From Mixta mediterraneensis (GTDB lineage: Bacteria; Pseudomonadota; Gammaproteobacteria; Enterobacterales; Enterobacteriaceae): 64,000 bases of DNA. The notes under the pieces are model-generated. The model did no database searches, was not told the origin of the DNA, and was given only the letters and a program-made list of their open reading frames with translations. The position numbers and the translations under genes are program-made. Location of the stretch: contig NZ_JACFXY010000002.1 in assembly GCF_014946725.1 (NCBI RefSeq), forward strand, positions 310,001 through 374,000. The letters run 5' to 3'. Positions within the stretch are counted from its first letter, which is position 1; each line of letters opens with the position of its first letter. Positions 21,870 through 30,697 of the stretch are shown here, in pieces.

Positions 21870-22205
21870 TTATTTTTGTCGCCACTGACCGTTAATACCA
21901 CGCACATATTCGCCTGCGGCTGCACGGCTTACCAGTTTTTGACCGGCGATGCTGGCAATGTCTGAAGTCGTGAGAGCGTTCTGCTGCGCCAGCCGCTGAT
22001 ACTGCGTACGGCGTCCTTCGTTAATATGTTTCACTAAAGCCTGGGTTTCGTTGTCCTGCTGGCGGGCGGCGACATAACCCGAAAGCGTCTCGCCCACACG
22101 ACCTTGCTGACGCGCTTCATCCAGCGTTAACGCCCATGCGGGCTGGGCAATCATCCACACCAGAAGCAGCGCAGCGCTCATGCGTCTCATGCTGTCTCTC
22201 CTCAA
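21870..22205 (-). CDS. ydbL: YdbL, periplasmic DUF1318 protein
   Basis: 111-residue DUF1318 protein with a Sec signal ending at AWA (residue 25; ATG 22205 or 22190 are both possible starts). The mature part LTLDEARQQGRVGETLSGY to GEYVRGINGQWRQK is the family core. In E. coli YdbL is the third member of the YdbH-YnbE-YdbL set and is thought to act as a chaperone that controls YnbE assembly. Its start overlaps the ynbE stop. Confidence 0.93.
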   Translation of the reverse strand: MRRDSMRRMSAALLLVWMIAQPAWALTLDEARQQGRVGETLSGYVAARQQDNETQALVKHINEGRRTQYQRLAQQNALTTSDIASIAGQKLVSRAAAGEYVRGINGQWRQK

Positions 22206-22390
22206 AACAGATCGCTCTGGTTTTTCAATAATGCTTCCACGTCTTTATCCACTTTAATGTGAATTTCATGCTCAATTTTCACATTCATATTGATAGTGAT
22301 TGGCTCTTTTGGCGCGGCGACTTCTATGCGTGGTACGCAGCCGATCAGCGGCAGACCGGCTGCCAAAATCAGTAATGCCCTCAGGCTCAT
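22202..22390 (-). CDS. ynbE: YnbE, outer-membrane lipoprotein
   Basis: 62-residue lipoprotein: a signal with lipobox LIGC, then VPRIEVAAPKEPITINMNVKIEHEIHI, a beta-strand-rich segment. In E. coli YnbE forms an intermembrane bridge with YdbH. It overlaps ydbH at its start and ydbL at its end by four bases each, so the three are one operon. Confidence 0.94.
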   Translation of the reverse strand: MSLRALLILAAGLPLIGCVPRIEVAAPKEPITINMNVKIEHEIHIKVDKDVEALLKNQSDLF

Positions 22391-25008
22391 GGATGGTGAT
22401 CCTTCTTCACTGGCAAGGTGGCGTTCTGCTCCACCCAGGATTGCAAATTATCGCCAAAGCGCAAACTGCGCCAGAGCTGGAACAGGTTTTCCTGATGACG
22501 ATAGTTGAGATTGACGGTTTGATTACGATTGCTGAAGCGGCTGACGCCTTGCACCTGTGCCTTCATGGTGAGCGCGCCCAGGGTATCCAGATTAAGGGTG
22601 GCCCATGAACGTGAAATCTCCATGTAGCGCAACCAGTCCAGCGCTGCGCCGGTCGCCACATTGTTATGGGTTATCGCATCGGACATGTCTTTGTCCATGC
22701 GAAATGTCAGCGGCCCGCTATTGGCTATCCAGCCATCTTCAACCAGCCAGCGCTGATTATTCAGCCACAGCGGTAATTCACCGTTAATCTTGCCGGACAT
22801 CGCAAACTGCCTGGGCTTAATGGCGGTAATCAGCTTGCTTAAGCTAATATCACGCAGCGAAACGCGTGCCGCTTCATGTTGCGGCATACGCAACGACGGC
22901 AACGTGATTTGCCCGCCAAGCACATCGAGACTGACATCCTGCAAGATTAAAGGATGTGATTCAGACCACGGCCAGGCACCCTGTAAATCGGCCCGAATGT
23001 TTTGCAGCGCAAACTGGTTTTTCACCTCGGCAATACGCAGAGAAACCGGGCCGCGTACGCCAAGCTGCCAGCGTTGGTTCTTCAGGCGGAAGGGCAGCGA
23101 AAAATCGACACCGTTGATTTGGCTGTCTGACGTCCAGACGCTGCCCTGTTTTACTGTCCAGTGACCGCCTGCTTCAAAACCCTGTCCTGGCGCGGCGGAA
23201 AAAGCCACCTGTGCGCGCAGTTCGCCGGACTGAATTTTCATCTTCAGATCCTGGCTTAATAACGGCTGAAAAACAGTCAGTGATTGCGAGGGCCACCACG
23301 CTTCGCCGCGCAGGCGCTCGCCATCCCAACGGCCATGGACGCGCAATGGGCCAATAGCCTCCGCTTTTAGCTGTCCACGCCAGACGAAATCACTGGGGTC
23401 GCGCCCTTTGGCTTCAAATTCCAGCTCAGAATCTGGTAGCCAGCCACCGTAGCTGAATTGGGTTTGGCCGGACTTCATCTGAAAACCGCCGTTAAAGGAG
23501 GGGTGTTGCGGATCGCGCTGCCAGTTAACCGGCGCCGTTAACGTTAAACGGGGTTTACTGGCCTGTACCATCGCGTATTTCAGCTGGTTAAAGCCGGTTG
23601 ATAAGGTATCAAGATGAATTAACGTTCCCTGCCAGCCGCCGGTTCCCGTGAGATCCCACCGGGCGTTAAGCGGCACCATCTCACCCGTTCCCCAGTAATG
23701 CCAGTTCCATTCTCCTTTGTCAGGCCAGAAATTATTCGCCCGACCATCCAGGTGCAGCGTGAAGCGGCCAAAGCTGGGATCGTGCGCCTTTAGAATCGCT
23801 TGCAGACGCCCGTCAATGCCCTGCGAAGAGAGACGCACGCCCGCCAGCGGCCAGCGCGCTTCATCCACTTCCAGGGTCGATAATAAACGACCACGCGAAC
23901 GCAACAGTGCGCCAGGTTTCAGCGTGAGGAGTGGATCGAGAACCGGGCCGTTGAGCTCTCCAGGTAGAGTGCCATACAACTGTATCGCCGCCAGCTTGCT
24001 TTCACCGGTGAGCTGAAACGGCAGCTGACTTTGCGTTAGGCTGAGCTTGCCCGGACCGATGTTCAAAACTACGTTGCCTTTGCCGCCGCGCCCCTGGGTC
24101 AGAAGATTGAAGCGGCCTGTTATACGCGTCCCTTCCAGCCCGGATCGCCAGTTATCCAGCGTTATATTGATAAAACCTGACAGCGGCTGGGTATCCAGCG
24201 GCCAGTAATACTGGCCCTTTTCAATGTGGATTTGATCTGCGCTGGCCTGCCACGGCAAATTCAGCAACGGCTGCGGGATGCCTTGCATCGCGACGCTCAA
24301 TAAACCTTGCTGCTGCTGCCAGTTCAGTGTGACATCAAGCGCCCCAGGCAGCGCGCCGAGCGCCAGTTTACCTTCGACCTTACCGTTCACCGGTAGCCCG
24401 TCAGCGAATTCAGGCAATTCAAGCTGCCCCTTTAGCGTGACGGGTTCGGTAAGCGCCGCATTTTTCAGTGTCAGGCTGTTGATATGCAGTTGCTGGCCTT
24501 GTAAGTCCGCATCAAGTTGCAGGTTGTCGCCCTGAAAATGGAGCTGTTGCTGGTTGCTTTCCAGTTTCAAATCCAGTCGTCCGGCATAGGTTTGCCATGG
24601 CGCAACCATGAATTTATCGACATGAATAGTGGCGCCAGGCAGCATCGCTTGCCACTCGGCCAGACTTTTCGGTGCTGTGGGTTGATCTCCACTCGCGGGT
24701 AACTTTTGCAGGCAGTCAGTGTTCAGCGCAGCCTGACCGACGTTAAGCTGCCAGCGCGACGGGTGCCAACCCAGGGACGCCGCATCCACTGAAGCTAAGA
24801 CACAATCGTCCGCCAGATAACGAATATGGGGAAACCACAGGCCGCCGTTGCGCCAGCGGGGGCTGCCTTCCAGCTCAACACGCGTATCGGGTGGCAGCCA
24901 GATACCGACCAGTCGCGGCAGCCATTGCGTGAGGGTCAGCAATAAGCCCAGCACCAGCAGAATCAGCGCCAGAATCGCAGCAAGTCGTCGGCGGAAAATC
25001 CGTGGCAT
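22387..25008 (-). CDS. ydbH: YdbH, AsmA-like intermembrane lipid transport protein
   Basis: 873-residue protein with one N-terminal membrane helix (LAAILALILLVLGLLLTL) and a long periplasmic beta-rich body of AsmA-like repeats, ending in a dicarboxylate-like domain. E. coli YdbH works redundantly with TamB and YhdP in moving phospholipids to the outer membrane. First gene of ydbH-ynbE-ydbL, divergent from ldhA. Confidence 0.94.
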   Translation of the reverse strand: MPRIFRRRLAAILALILLVLGLLLTLTQWLPRLVGIWLPPDTRVELEGSPRWRNGGLWFPHIRYLADDCVLASVDAASLGWHPSRWQLNVGQAALNTDCLQKLPASGDQPTAPKSLAEWQAMLPGATIHVDKFMVAPWQTYAGRLDLKLESNQQQLHFQGDNLQLDADLQGQQLHINSLTLKNAALTEPVTLKGQLELPEFADGLPVNGKVEGKLALGALPGALDVTLNWQQQQGLLSVAMQGIPQPLLNLPWQASADQIHIEKGQYYWPLDTQPLSGFINITLDNWRSGLEGTRITGRFNLLTQGRGGKGNVVLNIGPGKLSLTQSQLPFQLTGESKLAAIQLYGTLPGELNGPVLDPLLTLKPGALLRSRGRLLSTLEVDEARWPLAGVRLSSQGIDGRLQAILKAHDPSFGRFTLHLDGRANNFWPDKGEWNWHYWGTGEMVPLNARWDLTGTGGWQGTLIHLDTLSTGFNQLKYAMVQASKPRLTLTAPVNWQRDPQHPSFNGGFQMKSGQTQFSYGGWLPDSELEFEAKGRDPSDFVWRGQLKAEAIGPLRVHGRWDGERLRGEAWWPSQSLTVFQPLLSQDLKMKIQSGELRAQVAFSAAPGQGFEAGGHWTVKQGSVWTSDSQINGVDFSLPFRLKNQRWQLGVRGPVSLRIAEVKNQFALQNIRADLQGAWPWSESHPLILQDVSLDVLGGQITLPSLRMPQHEAARVSLRDISLSKLITAIKPRQFAMSGKINGELPLWLNNQRWLVEDGWIANSGPLTFRMDKDMSDAITHNNVATGAALDWLRYMEISRSWATLNLDTLGALTMKAQVQGVSRFSNRNQTVNLNYRHQENLFQLWRSLRFGDNLQSWVEQNATLPVKKDHHP

Positions 25009-25164
25009 GACAACAATAATCCTTTTCCTTACAGGAATCTGACAAAGATGATGGCATGTTATGCGCGGAAGGTGAAGGTTTGCTGAACAGACAATGAAGG
25101 TGATTCAGCAAAGTGCGGCAGAAAACGTTATTCTTTGGACATCCCCGTATGCAGGAGCAAGACG

Positions 25165-26157
25165 ATGAAAATCGCGGTTTACAGCACCAAACACTATGAC
25201 CAAAAATATCTTGAGCAGGTGAACCAGGCGTATGGTTATGAGCTGGTGTTTTTCGACTTTTTGCTGACGGAAACGACCGCTAAAAATGCCGTGGGATGTG
25301 ATGCCGTCTGTATTTTCGTTAACGATGACGGTAGTCGCCTGGTTCTGGAAGAGTTAGCGGCGCTGGGTGTGAAGCATATTGCGCTACGCTGTGCTGGGTT
25401 TAATAACGTCGATTTAGCCGCAGCGAAGGCGTTAAATCTCAACGTGGTACGCGTACCGGCCTACTCGCCGGAAGCGGTGGCAGAACACACTATCGGCCTG
25501 ATGATGACGCTCAATCGCCGTATTCATCGCGCCTATCAGCGCACGCGTGATGCTAATTTTTCACTGGATGGCTTAACCGGTTTTAATATGCATAACAAAA
25601 CCGCTGGCGTGATTGGCACCGGTAAAATCGGCGTTGCTACCATGCGTATTTTGAAAGGGTTTGGCATGCGTTTACTGGCGTTTGATCCTTTCCCGAGCCC
25701 GCAGGCTTTAGTGCTGGGCGCAGAATATGTCGATCTTCATACTCTATTTGCCGAATCAGATGTGATTACGCTGCATTGTCCCTTGACGCCAGAGAATCAC
25801 CACCTGCTTAACGCCGACGCATTCAGCCAGATGAAAGATGGCGTGATGATCGTTAATACCAGCCGTGGGGGATTAATTGATTCTCAGGCTGCGATTGACG
25901 CACTGAAACAGCAAAAAATCGGTTCGCTGGGCATGGATGTTTATGAAAACGAGCGCGACTTGTTCTTTGAGGACAAATCAAATGACGTCATTCAGGATGA
26001 TGTTTTCCGTCGTTTATCGGCCTGTCATAACGTCCTGTTTACCGGACACCAGGCATTTTTGACGGCAGAAGCGTTAACGGCTATTTCAGCCACCACGCTA
26101 AGTAATCTCAGGCAGCTCGGTAAGGGCGAGACCTGCCCTAACCTGGTGTCAGCGTAA
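25165..26157 (+). CDS. ldhA: LdhA, NAD-dependent D-lactate dehydrogenase
   Basis: Fermentative enzyme reducing pyruvate to D-lactate. The 330 residues start at ATG 25165 (MKIAVYSTKHYD), with AGGAG 8 bp upstream, and match the E. coli length. NAD-binding GVIGTGKIGVATMRIL lies near residue 150; catalytic Arg is in VNTSRGGL, Glu in DVYENERDLFFED, and His in FTGHQAFLT. It is a D-2-hydroxyacid dehydrogenase family member. Confidence 0.97.
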   Translation: MKIAVYSTKHYDQKYLEQVNQAYGYELVFFDFLLTETTAKNAVGCDAVCIFVNDDGSRLVLEELAALGVKHIALRCAGFNNVDLAAAKALNLNVVRVPAYSPEAVAEHTIGLMMTLNRRIHRAYQRTRDANFSLDGLTGFNMHNKTAGVIGTGKIGVATMRILKGFGMRLLAFDPFPSPQALVLGAEYVDLHTLFAESDVITLHCPLTPENHHLLNADAFSQMKDGVMIVNTSRGGLIDSQAAIDALKQQKIGSLGMDVYENERDLFFEDKSNDVIQDDVFRRLSACHNVLFTGHQAFLTAEALTAISATTLSNLRQLGKGETCPNLVSA

Positions 26158-26195
26158 AGGTGCGCAGGCCGGTAAAATCCGGCCTTCAGCACGGT

Positions 26196-26471
26196 TTAGC
26201 GCGCGCAGCGGCCGCCAATCAGCGCCTGTTCATCACAGCGACGGCCATTAACCAGCTGACACATGCCAATGCGCGAACCATCTAACTGATGTGAAAATGC
26301 CAGCGTACCACCAGCATTAGCGCAGTTACTTTCTGCTAAAGAAGACATAACAACGTGCGGTTGAATATGGGCGGCGGTAGCCTGCTGTGGCGGTTCATTG
26401 TCATCGCCGTGGCTGCTACAGGCGGATAGCAACAAAGCGGCACCGGCCAGCAGAAAGGTGGCTGCTTTCAT
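26196..26471 (-). CDS. DUF333 lipoprotein
   Basis: 91-residue lipoprotein with lipobox LSAC at about residue 18. The mature part carries one DUF333 repeat (SNCANAGGTLAF to CDEQALIGGRC) with four regularly spaced cysteines that could form disulphides. E. coli ydbJ, also a DUF333 lipoprotein, occupies a similar place near ldhA. Convergent with ldhA. Function unknown; the family is sometimes labelled haemolysin-like without proof. Confidence 0.82.
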   Translation of the reverse strand: MKAATFLLAGAALLLSACSSHGDDNEPPQQATAAHIQPHVVMSSLAESNCANAGGTLAFSHQLDGSRIGMCQLVNGRRCDEQALIGGRCAR

Positions 26472-26654
26472 CAGTTGGACTCCGGGGTTGAGGTTAGAGG
26501 CAGAGCCAGCATATGTCAGGCAGCGTAAGGGGTCGAGAGGCGAAACAGCTTTTTACAAAATTTTCTTTGTTGCTTTGCAAGCAGAATTATCCTGTTTAGC
26601 GCCTGTGCTTGTGGCAGCAGGCCCACAACGGTTTATCACTTTCGGAGAAAAGCC

Positions 26655-27311
26655 ATGTTAACGGATATGCTAATCCGTATTGCACTTGCGGGCGTGTTAG
26701 GTGGGTTAATTGGGATGGAGCGCCAGATGCGTGCCAAGGAGGCGGGCTTACGCACCCATATTTTGGTGGCCATTGGGAGCACGATGTTCATGCTGGTCTC
26801 CAAATATGGCTTTGCCGACATGCTGGATAATCACCATGTTGCCCTTGATCCCAGCCGTATTGCCGCTCAGGTCGTGAGCGGCATGGGCTTTCTGGGCGCC
26901 GGAACGATTATCATTCAAAAGCAAATCGTTAAAGGCTTAACCACGGCGGCTGGACTGTGGGTAACGGCCGCCATTGGTCTGGTGATTGGTAGCGGTATGT
27001 ATGAAATCGGTATTTACGGGACGGTACTCGCGCTGGTGGTGTTAGAAGTATTCCGCCGCATCAGCCATTTTCTCATTGGCCGACACCATACCATTATGGT
27101 GTTACTGAAAGCGAAAAGTGTGCCGCTGGTGCTTTTGGCTTTGCAACGTGAGGGCATCCGCTATGGGCATATCGCGGTAGTCAATCGCGATCAGGAAAGC
27201 GGTTTATGTGAACTGAGCGTTCAGGTGACGTTGTCACATAAAGCCAAAGGTTCTCATCTCTATGAAAAAGCCATGGAAATCAAAGGAGTGCAATCGCTGG
27301 AAATGATTTAA
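26655..27311 (+). CDS. MgtC/SapB-family membrane protein
   Basis: 218-residue protein of the MgtC/SapB family. The N-terminal membrane part has the family motifs GGLIGMERQ, GLRTHILVAIGS and GMGFLGAGTII plus LTTAAGLWVTAAIG, in about five helices. A cytoplasmic ACT-like tail of about 75 residues follows. Salmonella MgtC aids survival in macrophages and low Mg2+; most family members are uncharacterised, and no Mg2+ control element was recognised here. GGAGA lies 7 bp before ATG 26655. Confidence 0.88.
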   Translation: MLTDMLIRIALAGVLGGLIGMERQMRAKEAGLRTHILVAIGSTMFMLVSKYGFADMLDNHHVALDPSRIAAQVVSGMGFLGAGTIIIQKQIVKGLTTAAGLWVTAAIGLVIGSGMYEIGIYGTVLALVVLEVFRRISHFLIGRHHTIMVLLKAKSVPLVLLALQREGIRYGHIAVVNRDQESGLCELSVQVTLSHKAKGSHLYEKAMEIKGVQSLEMI

Positions 27312-27380
27312 TTTGTGCGTTTGACGGTGACGGAGGTTCCCTTCCACGGCTAAAAGCATGCCGCCTTTTATGAGGTAATT

Positions 27381-27401
27381 ACCGCCAGCAAACCTGGCGG
27401 T
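27381..27401. repeat. 8-bp inverted repeat after the MgtC-family gene
   Basis: ACCGCCAG and CTGGCGGT flank CAAAC. There is no T run, so a terminator role is doubtful. Confidence 0.45.
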
Positions 27402-27532
27402 TCGGGTAAAATACATTTTAAATCAATGAATTAAGTGTGCCACCGATTTGCATAATCGAAACCACCAGCTACGCTTATTACTGTGACTAGCTAGTCCTTC
27501 TCAAAGAAAACACCCTTAGTTGAGGCCTATCT

Positions 27533-27709
27533 ATGACACAACAGAAGCACCGAGGCGGTTCGGGGAATTTCGCTGAAAACCCAGAACGTGCCAGCGAAGC
27601 TGGCAGCGCCGGCGGCAAAGTAAGCGGAGGAAATTTCAAGAATGATCCGGAACGTGCCAGGGAAGCAGGCAGGAAAGGAGGCAAAATAAGCCGTCGCACC
27701 TCAAAGTAG
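27533..27709 (+). CDS. KGG-repeat stress protein (YciG/YmdF-like)
   Basis: 58-residue hydrophilic protein with two copies of the KGG (con-10 type) motif: GGSGNFAENPERASEAGSAG and GGNFKNDPERAREAGRKGGK. E. coli YciG and YmdF are close in sequence and length; such genes are typically RpoS-dependent and linked to motility and acid tolerance. TGAGG lies 7 bp before ATG 27533. The DNA on the other strand also stays open, a composition effect of this repeat. Confidence 0.85.
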   Translation: MTQQKHRGGSGNFAENPERASEAGSAGGKVSGGNFKNDPERAREAGRKGGKISRRTSK

Positions 27710-28172
27710 CACTACTGGAAAGGCGCCTTAATGGATTTTTCACGCCAGGGATGGGCGATTACGCTTTTACCCACCGTTTTCTTTTATCGTAGAGAAAAAA
27801 GCAATAGCCGATTTAATCGGCTTTCGCATTTTATTGCGGCATGAGCATTTGGCTCTTATCGCCTTTTCCTGACTTGCCTCGCGGGACTCTGCTCCCTGTG
27901 CAGTCGCATCAGTGTTTTGATGCCTTTACTGAAAAGACATCAGGAGAGTGAATCCGCTTTTTCGTTACAACGTAACGCTAGCGCGCTTTGCAGGGGCAGA
28001 TTAACGCTAGGAAGAGTTCCACATTCGCAGAGCGACACTTAAAATCATGCTGGCTTTCATCGTGGCAATCCGTACCATATTCACCCTATTTGAAGTCGCT
28101 ACGGTCAGTGACCAGGACGCAAGCAAAATGGCTGCGCTTTCCTGGTGCCCCCCAATGTCAGGCAATAATTAA
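27710..28172. other. Long intergenic region before ttcA
   Basis: 463 bp without a convincing gene. A short AT-centred hairpin (AGCCGAT/ATCGGCT at 27806-27822) lies about 100 bp after the KGG gene and may terminate it. A 36-codon frame at 27842 has no ribosome site. The ttcA promoter must lie toward the right end. Confidence 0.5.
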
Positions 28173-29108
28173 ATGCAACAAAGTCAAAAAGATACAAAAA
28201 AAGATCACTATAATTTCAACAAACTGCAAAAGCGCCTGCGCCGCAATGTGGGCGAAGCTATCGCTGACTTCAATATGATTGAGGAAGGCGATCGCATTAT
28301 GGTTTGCCTGTCGGGCGGCAAAGACAGCTATACCATGCTGGAAATTTTGCGCAGTTTGCAGAAAAGTGCACCAGTGAATTTCACGCTGGTAGCGGTAAAC
28401 CTTGATCAGAAACAACCTGGTTTTCCAGGTCATATCCTGCCGGAATATCTTGAAGCGCAGGGCGTTGAATACAAAATTGTCGAAGAAGACACCTATTCCA
28501 TCGTTAAGGATAAAATCCCTGAAGGCAAAACTACCTGCTCGCTTTGCTCACGACTGCGTCGAGGCATTCTCTATCGCACCGCCAGTGAGTTAGGTTGCAG
28601 CAAAATTGCTCTGGGCCACCATCGTGACGATATTTTGCAGACGCTGTTTTTGAACATGTTCTATGGCGGCAAAATGAAAGGTATGCCACCGAAACTGATG
28701 AGCGATGATGGCAAACACATCGTGATCCGTCCGCTGGCCTATTGCCGCGAAAAGGACATCATTCGCTTCTCCGAAGCGCGTCAGTTCCCTATTATCCCCT
28801 GCAACCTGTGTGGTTCGCAGCCTAACCTGCAACGTCAGGTGGTGGCAGATATGCTGCGCGACTGGGACAAGCGTTACCCGGGCCGGATCGAAACCATGTT
28901 TAGCGCCATGCAAAACGTGGTGCCGTCCCATATGGCTGACGTCAATTTATTCGATTTCAAAAGTATTAAGCATGGTGATGACGTGGTAGATGGCGGCGAT
29001 CTGGCTTTTGACCGTGAAACGTTGCCAATAAACCCGATTGGCTGGCGGAGAGAAGACGAAGAGACGCCCGACCTGAGCGCACGGCTCGATATACTGCAGA
29101 TCAAATAA
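28173..29108 (+). CDS. ttcA: TtcA, tRNA 2-thiocytidine-32 synthetase
   Basis: 311-residue enzyme, the E. coli length, that thiolates C32 of certain tRNAs. The PP-loop SGGKDS for ATP is at about residues 47-52. The cysteines that hold the Fe-S cluster are in TTCSLCSRL and [21 protein letters not shown] is the other conserved block. Monocistronic, ended by a strong terminator. Confidence 0.97.
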   Translation: MQQSQKDTKKDHYNFNKLQKRLRRNVGEAIADFNMIEEGDRIMVCLSGGKDSYTMLEILRSLQKSAPVNFTLVAVNLDQKQPGFPGHILPEYLEAQGVEYKIVEEDTYSIVKDKIPEGKTTCSLCSRLRRGILYRTASELGCSKIALGHHRDDILQTLFLNMFYGGKMKGMPPKLMSDDGKHIVIRPLAYCREKDIIRFSEARQFPIIPCNLCGSQPNLQRQVVADMLRDWDKRYPGRIETMFSAMQNVVPSHMADVNLFDFKSIKHGDDVVDGGDLAFDRETLPINPIGWRREDEETPDLSARLDILQIK

Positions 29109-29122
29109 CGTCTGAAAATATT

Positions 29123-29154
29123 AAGGGCGCACAGTTTTTGCTGTGCGCCCTTTT
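29123..29154 (+). terminator. ttcA terminator
   Basis: A 12-bp perfect stem AAGGGCGCACAG/CTGTGCGCCCTT with loop TTTTTG and a following T run. It also lies directly after the stop of the convergent proline-rich gene and may serve both. Confidence 0.92.
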
Positions 29155-29157
29155 CTT

Positions 29158-29298
29158 TTATCTGTGTGGCGGCGGATCCATAACCGGTGGAAATTCTGGG
29201 TCTGGTGGCGGATCGGGTTGCGGCTGCGGTTGTGGAATCGGCTCAGGGATAGGGGTTGGATCGGTTGGAATCGGTTCGCTGGCAGTAATCGCATTCAT
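29158..29298 (-). CDS. Proline-rich micro-protein
   Basis: 46-residue frame with a strong AAGGAG site 7 bp before ATG 29298. The peptide begins MNAITASEPIPTDP and goes on with PIPEPIPQPQPQPDP and a PPP-containing tail; 19 of 46 residues are proline. It has no signal peptide or membrane segment. The ribosome site, clean stop next to the shared terminator, and mostly CCG/CCA proline codons argue that it is real. Diprolyl and triprolyl runs would require EF-P for translation. I do not recognise a named family. Confidence 0.65.
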   Translation of the reverse strand: MNAITASEPIPTDPTPIPEPIPQPQPQPDPPPDPEFPPVMDPPPHR

Positions 29299-29366
29299 AC
29301 CGTTCTCCTTCTCTTGCATAGGTTCTTTAAGCATAGAAAAGAATGCACGACAGAGCCAGTCAGGTA

Positions 29367-29393
29367 AAAAAAAGCCGGCGGATAAGGCCGGCT
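29367..29393 (-). terminator. Leftward terminator between zntB and the proline-rich gene
   Basis: AGCCGGC/GCCGGCT with a 7-base loop; on the minus strand it is followed by a run of eight T. It ends a leftward transcript, most likely zntB's, about 200 bp past its stop. Confidence 0.8.
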
Positions 29394-29444
29394 GATTCGA
29401 ATTAAAAGGTGTTACGTATTAATTCTAAAGAAAAGTAAGACAAT

Positions 29445-29540
29445 ATGGAGCACAACGCCCATCGCTTGACGTTGCATTCACCTGCGGGAGTGATTCTGCG
29501 TCAGGTTCCGCCAGGAATTATTGATATTGATCATCTTTAA
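29445..29540 (+). CDS. Possible 31-residue peptide
   Basis: A short frame beginning MEHNAHRLTLHSPAGVIL and ending IIDIDHL, in the otherwise empty zntB downstream region. The upstream sequence AAAGTAAG is only a weak ribosome site. Nothing else supports it; listed for completeness. Confidence 0.25.
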   Translation: MEHNAHRLTLHSPAGVILRQVPPGIIDIDHL

Positions 29541-29598
29541 TGTTCCTTCTGGAATTTTTATCTACATTTAACTTTTTGATAACGCTAATTTTAGTGTC

Positions 29599-30582
29599 CT
29601 ATAACCAGCGTCGCCGTTTCAGGTATCCCGCCACGCCCAGCGCTAATACGGCGAGTAACAAGCAAAACACGCTAAAACCGTAATGCCACGTGCCACCGGG
29701 AATGCCGCCCAGGTTAACGCCAAATAAGCCGGTAAGAAAGGTGGCTGGAAGGAAAATCATCGCCATCAGCGACATGGTATAGGTACGGCGGTTCATGGAT
29801 TCAGCCATCACTGACGCCAGTTCATCTGCCAGCACGGCAGTACGCGCCACGCCCGCGTCTAAATCGTCCAGGCCGCGCCCTAAACGATCCGAAATGTCCT
29901 GCATGCGGCGGCGTTCGCTATCATCCATCCACGGCAGTTTTTCACTGGCCAGGCGCGCATATACATCGCGCTGAGGCGCCATATAGCGTCGCATCACAAT
30001 CAATTGTTTACGTAGCAGCCCAAGTTCGCCTCGCGCCGGAATGCGCTGATCGAGTAACGCATCCTCCAGTTCGATAATTTTGTCATGCAGTTCTTCAATA
30101 AATTCGCTGGTGTGATCGGTTAATGCATCGCAAATTTCCACCAGCCAGCTTCCACAATCCACCGGCCCATTACCGTTTTGCAAGTCAGTCAGCACTTCAT
30201 CTACCGCATAGACTTTACGACGGCGGGTAGAAACAATCAGCTTGTCGTTAATAAACAGCCGCATCGCCACCAGCTGGTCTGGACGCGAATCGCTGTTGTA
30301 ATTCACGCTGCGCAACACAATCATAAATCCATCGCCCAGGCGGTTAACGCGCGGGCGCATGCTATCCCCCGCCAGCGCATCGCGCACCGAATCCGGCAAC
30401 AGCGGTGTCGATTGCAGCCATTCTAAACTTTGAGGATGGGTATAATTTAAGTGCAGCCAGCACGGTTTTTCGCAATGGATGACGTCTTTATCTTCAATGG
30501 CAATCTGGCCGCCCTTGCCGTCCAGCTGACAGGCAATAATGGCATCTGAAATCTGTAACGCTTTACCTTCAATCACATCCAC
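29599..30582 (-). CDS. zntB: ZntB, zinc transporter of the CorA family
   Basis: 327-residue inner-membrane zinc transporter (E. coli ZntB 327). A large cytoplasmic domain (1-265) is followed by two membrane helices; the CorA-type selectivity motif GVN lies in [15 protein letters not shown]. Work on the family shows proton-coupled zinc uptake, although it was first described as an efflux system. The start ([10 protein letters not shown]) matches E. coli. It lies downstream of mppA in the same direction. Confidence 0.96.
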   Translation of the reverse strand: MDVIEGKALQISDAIIACQLDGKGGQIAIEDKDVIHCEKPCWLHLNYTHPQSLEWLQSTPLLPDSVRDALAGDSMRPRVNRLGDGFMIVLRSVNYNSDSRPDQLVAMRLFINDKLIVSTRRRKVYAVDEVLTDLQNGNGPVDCGSWLVEICDALTDHTSEFIEELHDKIIELEDALLDQRIPARGELGLLRKQLIVMRRYMAPQRDVYARLASEKLPWMDDSERRRMQDISDRLGRGLDDLDAGVARTAVLADELASVMAESMNRRTYTMSLMAMIFLPATFLTGLFGVNLGGIPGGTWHYGFSVFCLLLAVLALGVAGYLKRRRWL

Positions 30583-30697
30583 GATGATGTCTCATTATCA
30601 AAATCAATACGATACAGTCTAGCGCGACAGTAAGCAGTTGCAATCTTCTGAATGTGAGGAAAGGTGTGAAACTGCGGCCTGCGACAGGCCGACAGCA

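Noticed and set aside
27487..27699. Leftward 70-codon frame
   Set aside because: Antisense to the KGG-repeat gene, which has family similarity and a ribosome site.
27842..27952. 36-codon frame upstream of ttcA
   Set aside because: No ribosome site and no recognisable feature.
29138..29395. Rightward glycine-rich 85-codon frame
   Set aside because: It is the complement of the proline-rich gene, begins inside the ttcA terminator and has no ribosome site.
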